Shown piece after piece: positions 49,392 through 58,809 of a stretch of 64,000 bases of DNA. This stretch comes from RHLJ01 sp965242845. Lineage in GTDB: Bacteria > Bacteroidota > Rhodothermia > Balneolales > Balneolaceae. The position numbers and the translations under genes are program-made. The first letter of the stretch is position 1. Each line of letters starts with the position of its first letter. The notes beneath the pieces were generated by a model that had not been told where the DNA came from, searched no databases, and saw nothing but the letters and a program-made list of their open reading frames with translations. The stretch covers positions 1,364,001-1,428,000 of the forward strand of contig CBDETC010000003.1 of assembly GCA_965242845.1 (NCBI GenBank). The letters are read 5' to 3'.

Positions 49392-51920
49392 TCAAGTAGT
49401 CTCCACCTTAGTCACTTCCTCTTTCCCATTCTTACCAGCAACAGCTTTACGATGGGCATCACTGACTTTGAAGAACTCTTTCACATCCTGAATTGGTTTT
49501 TTCTCAAGGATGATATCGAGTAATGAATCCATTCTTTCGAGGTAGTCCACTTCCAGGTTGCCGATTACATCTGCTTCGATTTCGGATACATCTTTTTCAT
49601 TCTTCTTAGGGAGAAGCACTTTCTTGATACCGGCACGCTTGGCAGCCAATACTTTCTCCTTAATTCCACCTACTGGGAGAACAAGGCCTCTTAAGGTGAT
49701 TTCACCAGTAAGAGCAATAGTGCCTTTTACTTTTCTCTGTGTAAAGATGGAGGCAATAGCACTCATTAAGGATACACCAGCACTTGGTCCGTCTTTAGGA
49801 ACGGCTCCGGCTGGAACGTGGATATGTAAATCCCAGTATTTAAATGCTTCCTCAGGAATACCAATTTCTTCAGCATGTGCTTTTAGGTAAGAAATAGCCA
49901 GCATAGCGGACTCTTTCATTACATCACCAAGTTGCCCAGTGATATTCAATTTTCCCGAACCTCTTGAAACGCTTGCTTCAATGAAAAGGATGTCTCCACC
50001 AAAAGGAGTCCAGGCTAGTCCTGTAGCCACACCAGGAACGGTAGTTCGTTCAGCTACATCGCTGAAGAATTTCTGTTTACCTAGGAAATCTTCGATATCT
50101 GGAACATCTACGCTGTACTGCTCAAGTTCACCAGAAGCAACTTTTGCAGCTACTGCGCGGCATACAGCTCCAACCTGTCGATCCAGGTTACGAACGCCAG
50201 ACTCACGAGTGTACTCATCAATAATTTTCTGAATAGCCTTTTCAGAGATTTCAATCTGCTCTTCTTTCAGCCCGTTTTCTTTGATCTGTTTTGGGATCAG
50301 GTACTTCTTAGCGATTTCGGATTTCTCTTCCAGGGTATAGCCACTGATGTTGATAATCTCCATACGATCTCTCAATGGACCAGGAATAGTTTCCAAAGAG
50401 TTAGCGGTCGCAATAAAGAGCACTCTTGAAAGATCATACTCCAGCTCCAGGTAGTTGTCGCTGAAGGTATCATTTTGCTCAGGGTCTAATACTTCAAGCA
50501 GGGCAGAGGTAGGATCACCACGATAATCGGCACCTACTTTATCAATCTCATCCAGCATAATAACCGGGTTTCCTTTTCCGGCTTTTTTCATAGATCGAAT
50601 AATCCTTCCGGGAAGGGCACCGATGTAGGTTCTTCGATGTCCACGAATCTCAGCTTCATCCCGGATTCCACCCAGGCTGAAACGCTCAAATTCTCTGTTT
50701 AAAGCTCTTGCAATGGATTTCCCTAACGATGTCTTACCAACTCCCGGAGGGCCGTAGAAACACAAAATTGGGGCTTTCATGTCCTGCTTAAGCTTAAGGA
50801 CCGCCAAATATTCGATAATTCTCTTTTTGACCTTCTCTAGCCCGTAGTGATCTTCATCTAATACTGTTCGAGCATATTCAAGATCGAGCTTGTCCTCGGA
50901 ATACTCTTCCCATGGCAGGTCTAAAATCCATTCCAGGTAGCCATGAATAATTCCATAATTAGGAGAAGCATTTGGAGTCATCTCCAATCGTTGAAGTTCT
51001 TTCTCAGCTACTTCCCGGGCGTAGTCAGGAAGTTTTTTCTCTTCCAGTTTCTTTCTGAGCTTATCTACTTCCTGTTGCTCGGCGCCTTCTCCTAGTTCCT
51101 CCTGGATGGCCTTCATTTGCTGGCGCAGGTAAAACTCTCGCTGCTGATCATCAATATCCGACTTCACCTTCGTTCGGATCTTCTCACTCATATTCAAAAC
51201 CTGGAGTTCCTGCTCAAGGAATTCCATGATCTTTTCAAGATTCATGGAGAATTTAGGCGTCTCCAGTAAGTCCTGCTTTTCATCTAAATCCACATTAAGG
51301 TTGGATGCAATGAAATTAAGAAGGAAAGTTGGGCTGTTGATATTGCTTAATGCTACTGCAGCTTCTGAAGGGATATTGGGAGACTTGTTGATGATATCAA
51401 CGGCAGTTTCCTTTACATTTCGGATGGAAGCACTTAATTCAAGCCCCTGGATATCCATTTCTTTTGGAAAGGATTTCACTTTGGCCTGGAAGTAAGGCTG
51501 ATCCTGGGTGAATTCTTCTACTTCAAAAACTGATTTTCCCTGGATAACGATGCTTCGTGAGCCATCCGGCATTTTGATCAGCTTCAAAATTTGAGCTACT
51601 GTACCAATGGTGTACAGGTCTTCATAATTGGGCTCCTCAACATCCATGTCCTTCTGAGTAACCACACCAATAGTTTTGTCTCCAGCATAGGCTTCTTTTA
51701 CGAGTGCCAACGAACGATCTCTTCCTACAGTAATAGGCACGACAACCCCAGGGAAGAGAACCGTGTTTTTTAAAGGGAGAATAGGAAGGGTCTCAGGAAC
51801 CTCTGCCTGACTAAGCGCCTCTTCTTCTTCTTCAGAGAGTAAGGGGATGGAAGTCTCGAAATCTTCGAAACTATCATCGTTTTGATCAAAATCGTCTACG
51901 AAATCTAATCTTAATTTCAT
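49392..51920 (-). CDS. lon: ATP-dependent protease Lon
   Basis: About 842 residues. The start taken is ATG at 51920, which has AAAGGA at the right distance; an ATG six codons upstream (51938) is also possible. Order: LAN substrate domain (LPILPLKNTVLFPGVVVP), long coiled-coil (LRQQMKAIQEELGEG), AAA+ domain with Walker A GPPGVGKTSL and Walker B MLDEIDKVG, and the protease domain with Ser-Lys dyad in PKDGPSAGVSL (Ser about 708) and GGIKEKVLAAKRAG. It degrades misfolded and regulatory proteins in the cytoplasm. Confidence 0.95.
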   Translation of the reverse strand: MKLRLDFVDDFDQNDDSFEDFETSIPLLSEEEEEALSQAEVPETLPILPLKNTVLFPGVVVPITVGRDRSLALVKEAYAGDKTIGVVTQKDMDVEEPNYEDLYTIGTVAQILKLIKMPDGSRSIVIQGKSVFEVEEFTQDQPYFQAKVKSFPKEMDIQGLELSASIRNVKETAVDIINKSPNIPSEAAVALSNINSPTFLLNFIASNLNVDLDEKQDLLETPKFSMNLEKIMEFLEQELQVLNMSEKIRTKVKSDIDDQQREFYLRQQMKAIQEELGEGAEQQEVDKLRKKLEEKKLPDYAREVAEKELQRLEMTPNASPNYGIIHGYLEWILDLPWEEYSEDKLDLEYARTVLDEDHYGLEKVKKRIIEYLAVLKLKQDMKAPILCFYGPPGVGKTSLGKSIARALNREFERFSLGGIRDEAEIRGHRRTYIGALPGRIIRSMKKAGKGNPVIMLDEIDKVGADYRGDPTSALLEVLDPEQNDTFSDNYLELEYDLSRVLFIATANSLETIPGPLRDRMEIINISGYTLEEKSEIAKKYLIPKQIKENGLKEEQIEISEKAIQKIIDEYTRESGVRNLDRQVGAVCRAVAAKVASGELEQYSVDVPDIEDFLGKQKFFSDVAERTTVPGVATGLAWTPFGGDILFIEASVSRGSGKLNITGQLGDVMKESAMLAISYLKAHAEEIGIPEEAFKYWDLHIHVPAGAVPKDGPSAGVSLMSAIASIFTQRKVKGTIALTGEITLRGLVLPVGGIKEKVLAAKRAGIKKVLLPKKNEKDVSEIEADVIGNLEVDYLERMDSLLDIILEKKPIQDVKEFFKVSDAHRKAVAGKNGKEEVTKVETT

Positions 51921-52036
51921 TAAATCCTTTTTTTGCATTTAGAAACCCGAACGCAAAGACGAAGCCATAATTACAAGGCGCTACAAAGAGTCAGGAAAAA
52001 TGATTCTTGTCAGAGATGCAAGGCAAACTGTCAGAC

Positions 52037-53539
52037 TTAGAAATGAAATTGCAAAGCAGCTACGGTAACCCCGGTGATGGTAGGGTTATCACTGAAAGTT
52101 CTGGAGACAAACTGTGTTGCTATGGATAAGTCCCAAAGCCTGGTTTCAATGGCTGTACCAAAGCTAAAGTAGTTTGGCAATTCGGTAGCTAATTGAGTTC
52201 CGGCCCGGATTGGTAGGAATTTGAACGGGCGAATCTCAACTCCGGCAGAGGCCACTATTTTGGTAGAGTTGAACGCATTATTAGTTAAGCCAATACTCAA
52301 GTCGCCCATTAATTTAATCCGGTTGATTTCCAGCAGGGCTCCTGCATGAATAGCTGTAGGGAGCAAGACAGAGAAATTTCCGGTTTCTTGTTGGGCTAAT
52401 GGGAAAGGATTTTGGGTTGCGTTCTTGTCGATGAAATCGATGAATTGTCCCGGAGCCCCAACAAAAGCATCATTTGAAACCCCAGTTGGGATGGCAGTTA
52501 CAGAAGCAGTGTCTCGTGCAATGTTAAGATCGATTCCGTTGTCCGTATAGTTTACAAAACCAATATCTGTGATAGAGAAGGATAGCCGAAGAGACTTGCT
52601 AGTCAGCTGGTTGTTTTCGCTTATCGTTGATAAATCACTTCCAAGTGTAACCAGGTAAGTGAAGCCAATATCGATGCCCGCTCCAATACCATAAGGATTA
52701 AAAATCTCGTCTGAGATATTTTGAGTTAATGCGGTTTCAGCAGCAACTCCCCCTAAATATTGTTGGGTAGCAATTCCAAAATTCCCGGAAGCCTGGTATT
52801 CAAATTCCTGAATTAATTGATTCGAGCTTCCGGGTGAATACACATTTTTCCATTTAGCATCTTGATAAGCACCTCCTAGCACTAGTTTTGGAGCGATTCC
52901 AAAATAGAACTCATCTAACCTTGGGGTCATATCAGAAAAGAAATTGAAGGATTCAGAATATCCAAAAGAAACTTCATATAAAGATTGATACCGATGGGTG
53001 AGACTGCGATCCAGACTTTCAACTCCACCAATTTCCTGTAATACATTGGAATACCAACCTCGTCCTACTTCAAAGCTGGAGGATATCCGGTTTCGTATTG
53101 CGATAGAAAAGGCACGGTCATCATTCCTCCATTTAAAACCCAGTAAAATGAGGTCTAGTCGAGTTTGATGGAGGGATGTATTTCGATCTCTTATATAATT
53201 TTCGTCCAGTATTTCTTGTCGATCAGTTGCTGAAATGGTGTACCTGCCAGGCTCAAAAGCCGAGAGGTAATCAGATAAATTCCCAGATTGTTGCTCAAGA
53301 TCCCGGAAGTTCTGCACGGCATTAAAGTAGGTGCCGGTGATAAAGAGCCCAAAATCAACATTTCGTTCTCTGTCTGGAATGAGAAGGTTTGCCGGGTTAT
53401 AAAAGTTCGCTGAATAGTCACTCAAATAAGAACTTCCACCACCGCCCAGAGCAACATTTCTGGGCGTAAGCACGGGCTGAGCTACGGCAGATACCATTCC
53501 CGCCAGAACCATTAATATGGCACTTACTGTCCTTATCAC
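52037..53539 (-). CDS. Outer-membrane barrel protein (DUF5723-like)
   Basis: 500 residues from a GTG start with a signal peptide (VSAILMVLAGMVSAVA). After the cleavage site comes RNVALGGGGSSYLSDYSANFYNPANLL, a PorV/FadL-type start (Ala-Gly-Gly and Asn-Pro-Ala motifs), then many amphipathic strands and a C-terminal aromatic end ALQFHF. It is likely an outer-membrane barrel of the DUF5723 group. It sits between pcrA and lon on the same strand, 17 bases after pcrA. Confidence 0.75.
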   Translation of the reverse strand: MIRTVSAILMVLAGMVSAVAQPVLTPRNVALGGGGSSYLSDYSANFYNPANLLIPDRERNVDFGLFITGTYFNAVQNFRDLEQQSGNLSDYLSAFEPGRYTISATDRQEILDENYIRDRNTSLHQTRLDLILLGFKWRNDDRAFSIAIRNRISSSFEVGRGWYSNVLQEIGGVESLDRSLTHRYQSLYEVSFGYSESFNFFSDMTPRLDEFYFGIAPKLVLGGAYQDAKWKNVYSPGSSNQLIQEFEYQASGNFGIATQQYLGGVAAETALTQNISDEIFNPYGIGAGIDIGFTYLVTLGSDLSTISENNQLTSKSLRLSFSITDIGFVNYTDNGIDLNIARDTASVTAIPTGVSNDAFVGAPGQFIDFIDKNATQNPFPLAQQETGNFSVLLPTAIHAGALLEINRIKLMGDLSIGLTNNAFNSTKIVASAGVEIRPFKFLPIRAGTQLATELPNYFSFGTAIETRLWDLSIATQFVSRTFSDNPTITGVTVAALQFHF

Positions 53540-53556
53540 AATCTATATTTTACCGT

Positions 53557-55854
53557 CTATTCGATGATTTGAAGAGGGGCAGCCCTCAACATAAGCTTTT
53601 TTTGGCCTCTTGATTTAAAAAATACGACAACTTTTGCATCCATTCCTAATCCGCTCCTGCTGATTATTTTCCCAGGGCCAAACTTGGCATGGAGCACTTC
53701 AGCTCCAACTTGGAAGGGATCCTCTCCATCCTGATAGTCATACTGTATGGTTGTCGTAGCTGAAGAAGTTGTTTTCTTCGTAATGGGTTTATCCCAATCA
53801 TATTCAATATCAGCAAAACCGGATTTCTTCTCTGTTGATGTAGTGTCGAGGGTGAAACGATCTTTCCTCTGACTAATTGTTGCTCCGGTTTCAGTTCGCA
53901 CAATACCTGGATCTACTTCATCTAAAAAGCGAGATCGAAGTTGTTGCTGTTCTTCTCCAAATTTGAAACGTGTTTGGCAATAACTGAAATACAGTCTTAG
54001 TTCTGCTCTAGTAATAGCTACATAGAATAACCGTCGTTCCTCTTCGATATCTGCATCAAAACCATCTCTGGCTCCTACAGGGAAAAGGTTTTCCTCCAAA
54101 CCAACCACAAATACCACTGGGAATTCCAACCCTTTTGATCCATGAACGGTCATCAATGTCACGGCCGGCTTATTCTCGTCAAATTTGTCTCCATCTGTGA
54201 TCAGGCTTATCTCCTGTAAGAAGGCACTAAGCGATGGGGAAGAGGCTCCCTTTTCGTAATAAGAGATGGCATTCTGGAATTCCAGTACATTCTCCCTTCG
54301 CATCATGGAATCATGGGAGTTCTCCTCAACCAGAGCTTTCATATACCCACTTTGCTCTAATACAGATCGGGTGACTTCGGTTAAGCTTCTTCCTTCCTTT
54401 AAGTCCTTACTTAATGCATTCATCATATTGACGAACTCACGAATTCGAACTTTGGCAGGTTTATATACATCGGTTTGTTCAACACGTTCGAGCATGCTCC
54501 AGATGGACACTCCTTGTTCTCTGGCCGTATTTCTTAAATCATTGATGCTCTTATTGCCAATCCCTCTCGAAGGCTCGTTGATGATTCTTATAAGATTGGT
54601 CTCATCATGCTTGTTGACCAGTAGTGTGAGATAGGCCAGTACGTCTTTGATCTCTTTTCTCTGATAGAAGGAGAGGCCCCCAATAAGCTGGTAAGCGATA
54701 TCATGACGTCGCAATGCCTCTTCAAAAACGCGAGACTGATAGTTGGTTCTGTAGAGGATAGCAAACTCATTGTTTTTGTATCCATGCCGCATTTTTAATT
54801 CCAGGATATACTGGGCAACCCGATTCGCTTCGTCTCTGTCATCGTAGTTTTTGAGGAGGATAATAGGTTCTCCTAATTCCTTCTCGGTCCACAGGGTTTT
54901 CTCGAGCTGCTTTTTATTCTTTTTGATGATAGAATCTGCACACTGGAGGATAGCTCTTGTGGAGCGGTAGTTTTGCTCTAACGGAACCTGTTTTGCATTA
55001 TCATAATCTTCCTGGAAGGAGAGAATGTTCGTGATATCTGCACCTCTGAATGAGTAAATACTTTGGGCATCATCGCCAACCACACAAATGTTTTTGTACT
55101 TATCAGCCAGCATCTTGGTCACTTTATACTGGGCATGATTGGTATCCTGATACTCATCAATCAGAATGTATTTAAAGCGATCCTGGTACTTTTCGAGGAT
55201 GTCCGGATGTTCTTCAAACAGCTCAATAGGTTTAACAAGGAGATCGTCGAAATCCATTGCGTTGCTTTGTTTTAAACGAGTTACATAAATAGCATATACC
55301 CTCGCGGTGATGTCATCAAGGGTGGAGCTTACAAAACGTTCCTGGTAGTTTTCCGGATTGATTAGTTGATTCTTGGCATCACTAATTTTATTTCGAATGG
55401 TCTTTGGCTTGATTTCCCTGGGATCGAAGTTTAGTTCCTGGAGAATTTGCTTAATGACTGTTTCTGAATCACTGGTATCATAAATCGTGAAGTCTCTCCC
55501 ATAGCCAAGCTTTTCTGCTTCAAAGCGGAGGATTTTTGAGAAGATGGAGTGGAAAGTACCCATCCATAATTTCTGAGCTTTATCTCCAATCAGGTTTTTG
55601 ATCCGGTCCTTCATTTCCCTGGCTGCTTTATTGGTAAAGGTTAAAGCCAGTATCTCATGAGGGGCTGCTTTAAACTGTTGCAGCAAATAAGCAATGCGGT
55701 AGGTGAGTACCCTGGTTTTTCCGGATCCAGCACCTGCAACTATGAGCAAAGGCCCATTAGTATGGGTTACTGCTTCATGTTGCTGTTTATTAAGCCCGGT
55801 TAGAAAATCGGGAGATTGTCCAGGTTCTTCAGGTTGAAGGGAAAATGTTTTCAT
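53557..55854 (-). CDS. pcrA: UvrD/PcrA-type superfamily 1 DNA helicase
   Basis: 765 residues. Motifs: LNKQQHEAVTH (Q), IVAGAGSGKTRVLTYRI (I), LTFTNKAAREM (Ia), IDEYQDTNHAQ (II), VVGDDAQSIYSFRGAD (III), LEQNYRSTRAIL (IV), VTLMTVHGSKGLEFPVVF (V), EERRLFYVAITRA (VI). The C-terminal Tudor-like PcrA domain (VGAEVLHAKFGPGKIIS) is present. It unwinds DNA 3' to 5' in repair and in clearing RNA polymerase or RecA. Confidence 0.94.
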   Translation of the reverse strand: MKTFSLQPEEPGQSPDFLTGLNKQQHEAVTHTNGPLLIVAGAGSGKTRVLTYRIAYLLQQFKAAPHEILALTFTNKAAREMKDRIKNLIGDKAQKLWMGTFHSIFSKILRFEAEKLGYGRDFTIYDTSDSETVIKQILQELNFDPREIKPKTIRNKISDAKNQLINPENYQERFVSSTLDDITARVYAIYVTRLKQSNAMDFDDLLVKPIELFEEHPDILEKYQDRFKYILIDEYQDTNHAQYKVTKMLADKYKNICVVGDDAQSIYSFRGADITNILSFQEDYDNAKQVPLEQNYRSTRAILQCADSIIKKNKKQLEKTLWTEKELGEPIILLKNYDDRDEANRVAQYILELKMRHGYKNNEFAILYRTNYQSRVFEEALRRHDIAYQLIGGLSFYQRKEIKDVLAYLTLLVNKHDETNLIRIINEPSRGIGNKSINDLRNTAREQGVSIWSMLERVEQTDVYKPAKVRIREFVNMMNALSKDLKEGRSLTEVTRSVLEQSGYMKALVEENSHDSMMRRENVLEFQNAISYYEKGASSPSLSAFLQEISLITDGDKFDENKPAVTLMTVHGSKGLEFPVVFVVGLEENLFPVGARDGFDADIEEERRLFYVAITRAELRLYFSYCQTRFKFGEEQQQLRSRFLDEVDPGIVRTETGATISQRKDRFTLDTTSTEKKSGFADIEYDWDKPITKKTTSSATTTIQYDYQDGEDPFQVGAEVLHAKFGPGKIISRSGLGMDAKVVVFFKSRGQKKLMLRAAPLQIIE

Positions 55855-55908
55855 TACATTTTTTCGAAGCTAAAAATCTTATTCATTGATAGTAACTCAT
55901 TATTCACA

Positions 55909-55999
55909 CACCCCTTGATCCCCTCTTAAGAGGGGAAACCCCTTGACTATTTTTGGTATCCAATAAAAAGAGTTCCCCTCCTTGGAGGGGACAGGGGTG
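55909..55999. repeat. Composite palindromic repeat (CCCCTC type) between valS and pcrA
   Basis: Two perfect palindromic cores, CCCCTCTTAAGAGGGG (55920-55935) and CCCCTCC-TT-GGAGGGG (55975-55990), lie inside outer arms CACCCCT (55909-55915) and AGGGGTG (55993-55999). The whole can fold as one large hairpin. The two halves are inverted copies of one another. Confidence 0.75.
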
Positions 56000-56004
56000 G
56001 GTTA

Positions 56005-58683
56005 TTATTCAAAATCCTTCAATTGCTCTCGCAATTTAGCAAGATTTGCCTCACCATCACGTTTTTTGTTTCGCTCGTTTTCAACAACTGCTTCCGGGGC
56101 ATTATCAACAAAGTTCTTATTGCTGAGTTTCCCGTTGACTCCTTTAAGCCAGCCTTCAATTCGGTCAATCTCTTTTTGAATACGCTCACGTTCTTTTTCA
56201 ACATCAATTAAACCAGCAAGAGGAACGTAAAGCTCATGGCCATTTACAATAGCAGAAGAACATGCCTTAGGTTTTTCAATGCTTTCTGAGATATTGATTG
56301 ATTTCAGGCTTTGAAGCTTTTTGAATACCCAATTATTATCTGATAAAGCCTGTGCGATAGCAGCATCTTTGGTCTTGATGAGTAATTCCAATTCTTCTTT
56401 AGGAGATACTCCCATCTCAGCACGAATATTCCTTAATGAAGAAACCATTTCCTGCATAGTCTGAAACAGCTTTACATCGTCCTGGTTATCAAGAGTGGAA
56501 TCATAAGTTGGCCATTCTGAGATAACCAGTGCTTCTTCAGGTTTTCGATCCTGGATGTACTGCCAGATTTCTTCCGAGATGAAAGGCATGAAAGGATGGA
56601 GGAGCTTCATTAACTGCTCAAAGAAGCCTAGGGCCACATTCATCTTTTGAGGATCAAAAGAATCACCATAATTATCTGGCTTAGCTAATTCGATGTACCA
56701 GTCACAGAAATCATCCCAAATCAAAGAGTACACCTTTTTAAGGGCGTCGTTCAATTTGTAGTTATCGAAGTCTTCGTTTATACCTGAAATGGTCTGCTGG
56801 ATACGGGCCATCATCCACTGGTCAACCAGGTTATCCGAATCGATATCCAATGTAGGAGTGTACTGAACGCCCTCCTCCATATTCATGGTAAGGAAACGGA
56901 AGGCATTCCAGATTTTATTGGAGAACTTCTTACCCTGTTCACAAATCACCGGGTCAAAAGGAAGGTCATTACCGGCAGGAGTGGAGAAGAGCATTCCCAT
57001 TCTTACTCCATCGGCGCCATATTCTGAAATCAGTTCTAAGGGGTCCGGAGAGTTTCCGAGACTCTTACTCATTTTTCGACCAAGCTTGTCACGTACAATT
57101 CCCGTGTAATACACATTTCTGAAAGGGAGGTCTCCGCGATATTCATAGCCTGAAATAATCATTCGTGCTACCCAGAAAAACATGATTTCCGGAGCGGTAA
57201 CGAGATCATTGGTAGGATAGTAGTAGTCAACTTCTTCTTCGGTATAAAAACCGTCAAATACAGAAATAGGCCATAACCAGGAAGAAAACCAGGTATCCAA
57301 TACATCCTCGTCCTGAGAAAGGTCAGATGCAGTTAATGAAGCATTTCCGGATTTCTTTTGAGCGAGCTGAACAGCTTCTTCCGAAGTTTTTGCTACAACA
57401 AAGTCATCGTCACCTTCACCATAGTAATAAGCAGGAATACGGTGTCCCCACCAAAGTTGCCTGCTTATGCACCAGTCTTTTACGTTCTCCATCCAGTGGC
57501 GATAAGTATTTTTAAACTTAGCTGGATGGAATTGAACATTGTCGTTCATCACGTTCTCAAGAGCAGGCTGAGAAAGCTCTTTCATTGCTACCCACCATTG
57601 AAGAGACAGACGGGGTTCAATGACCACATCGGTTCTTTCTGAGTATCCAACCTTGTTTATGTAGTCTTCAACTTTTGCAAGGTGGCCCGCTTCTTCTAAA
57701 TCTTTGGTGATTTGCTTACGAACTTTGAAGCGATCCATTCCGATATATAGCTCACCTTCTTCACTGATAGTACCATCTGCATTCATCATGTTGATGGTTT
57801 CCAGGTTGTGCTTTTCTCCCAGCTCATAGTCATTTACATCATGTGCAGGAGTAACCTTCAGGCAACCGGTACCAAATTCAATATCAACATAGTCGTCAAG
57901 GATAATGGGTACTTCACGATTAACCAGTGGTACAATCGCTTTTTTACCATGAAGATGGGTATAACGCTCATCTTTTGGATTGATACATACCGCTGTATCT
58001 CCAAGGATGGTTTCTGGTCGGGTTGTGGCTATGGTTACAAAATCTTCAGTTCCTGAAACCAGGTATTGAACGTAATAAAGCTTGGATTGTACTTCTTTGT
58101 GAATAACTTCTTCATCACTTAAGGCCGTTAGCGCAGCAGGATCCCAATTGATCATTCGGGCTCCGCGATAAATCTTTCCTTTGCTATACAGGTCAATGAA
58201 GGTGTCTATAACGCTTTCGGAATATTTCTCATCCATAGTGAAAGCAGTTCGATCCCAGTCACAGCTAGCTCCAAGCTTCTTCAATTGCTCCAGGATAATT
58301 CCGCCATGTTTGTGAGTCCATTCCCAGGCATGTTCAATAAATTCATCCCGGGATAAGTCACTTTTCTTAATGCCTTCTTCCCGGAGCTTGCGAACTATTT
58401 TAGCCTCAGTAGCAATGGAAGCATGATCAGTACCCGGAACCCACAACGCATTCTTGCCCTGCATCCGTGCTCGCCGGGTCAGCACATCCTGAATAGTATT
58501 GTTGAGCATATGCCCCATATGAAGGACTCCCGTTACATTGGGAGGAGGGATTACAATGGTAAATGGCTCTTTAGAATGATCAACCTCAGAATGGAAATAC
58601 TTATGCTCCATCCAATAGGCATACCATTTGTCCTCTACTAATGCGGGATCATATTTTGAAGGTATTTGGGAGTGTTCGGTCAC
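56005..58683 (-). CDS. valS: Valyl-tRNA synthetase
   Basis: About 892 residues from a GTG at 58683. A TTG 26 codons upstream would put the start inside a repeat, so it was not used. Class Ia motifs: PPPNVTGVLHMGHML (HIGH), editing domain with TTRPETILGD, RKMSKSLGNSPDPL (KMSKS), anticodon-binding helical domain, and a C-terminal coiled-coil (VEKERERIQKEIDRIEGW) that is the mark of ValS. Length is as expected. It lies downstream of rsmB. Confidence 0.95.
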   Translation of the reverse strand: MTEHSQIPSKYDPALVEDKWYAYWMEHKYFHSEVDHSKEPFTIVIPPPNVTGVLHMGHMLNNTIQDVLTRRARMQGKNALWVPGTDHASIATEAKIVRKLREEGIKKSDLSRDEFIEHAWEWTHKHGGIILEQLKKLGASCDWDRTAFTMDEKYSESVIDTFIDLYSKGKIYRGARMINWDPAALTALSDEEVIHKEVQSKLYYVQYLVSGTEDFVTIATTRPETILGDTAVCINPKDERYTHLHGKKAIVPLVNREVPIILDDYVDIEFGTGCLKVTPAHDVNDYELGEKHNLETINMMNADGTISEEGELYIGMDRFKVRKQITKDLEEAGHLAKVEDYINKVGYSERTDVVIEPRLSLQWWVAMKELSQPALENVMNDNVQFHPAKFKNTYRHWMENVKDWCISRQLWWGHRIPAYYYGEGDDDFVVAKTSEEAVQLAQKKSGNASLTASDLSQDEDVLDTWFSSWLWPISVFDGFYTEEEVDYYYPTNDLVTAPEIMFFWVARMIISGYEYRGDLPFRNVYYTGIVRDKLGRKMSKSLGNSPDPLELISEYGADGVRMGMLFSTPAGNDLPFDPVICEQGKKFSNKIWNAFRFLTMNMEEGVQYTPTLDIDSDNLVDQWMMARIQQTISGINEDFDNYKLNDALKKVYSLIWDDFCDWYIELAKPDNYGDSFDPQKMNVALGFFEQLMKLLHPFMPFISEEIWQYIQDRKPEEALVISEWPTYDSTLDNQDDVKLFQTMQEMVSSLRNIRAEMGVSPKEELELLIKTKDAAIAQALSDNNWVFKKLQSLKSINISESIEKPKACSSAIVNGHELYVPLAGLIDVEKERERIQKEIDRIEGWLKGVNGKLSNKNFVDNAPEAVVENERNKKRDGEANLAKLREQLKDFE

Positions 58684-58738
58684 TTCTTTTCTTGCTGAAT
58701 CTGTTATTATGAGTTGATCTAAGATGGCAGGTTGTAAA

Positions 58739-58801
58739 GTAGCAGAGTAACTAAGTATCAAAGTAGTGTTGTTTTACTCAACCACTTTGGTACTCCGCTA
58801 C
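58739..58801. repeat. Imperfect inverted repeat between rsmB and valS
   Basis: GTAGCAGAGTA (58739-58749) faces TACTCCGCTAC (58791-58801) with one mismatch, and CAAAGTAGTGTTG (58760-58772) faces CAACCACTTTG (58779-58789). It can form a long hairpin in the 126-base gap before valS. Confidence 0.6.
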
Positions 58802-58809
58802 TTAGAAAC

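Noticed and set aside
58684..58761. N-terminal extension of valS from a TTG start
   Set aside because: The TTG lies inside an inverted repeat and the extra residues are unlike ValS N-termini; GTG at 58683 is preferred.
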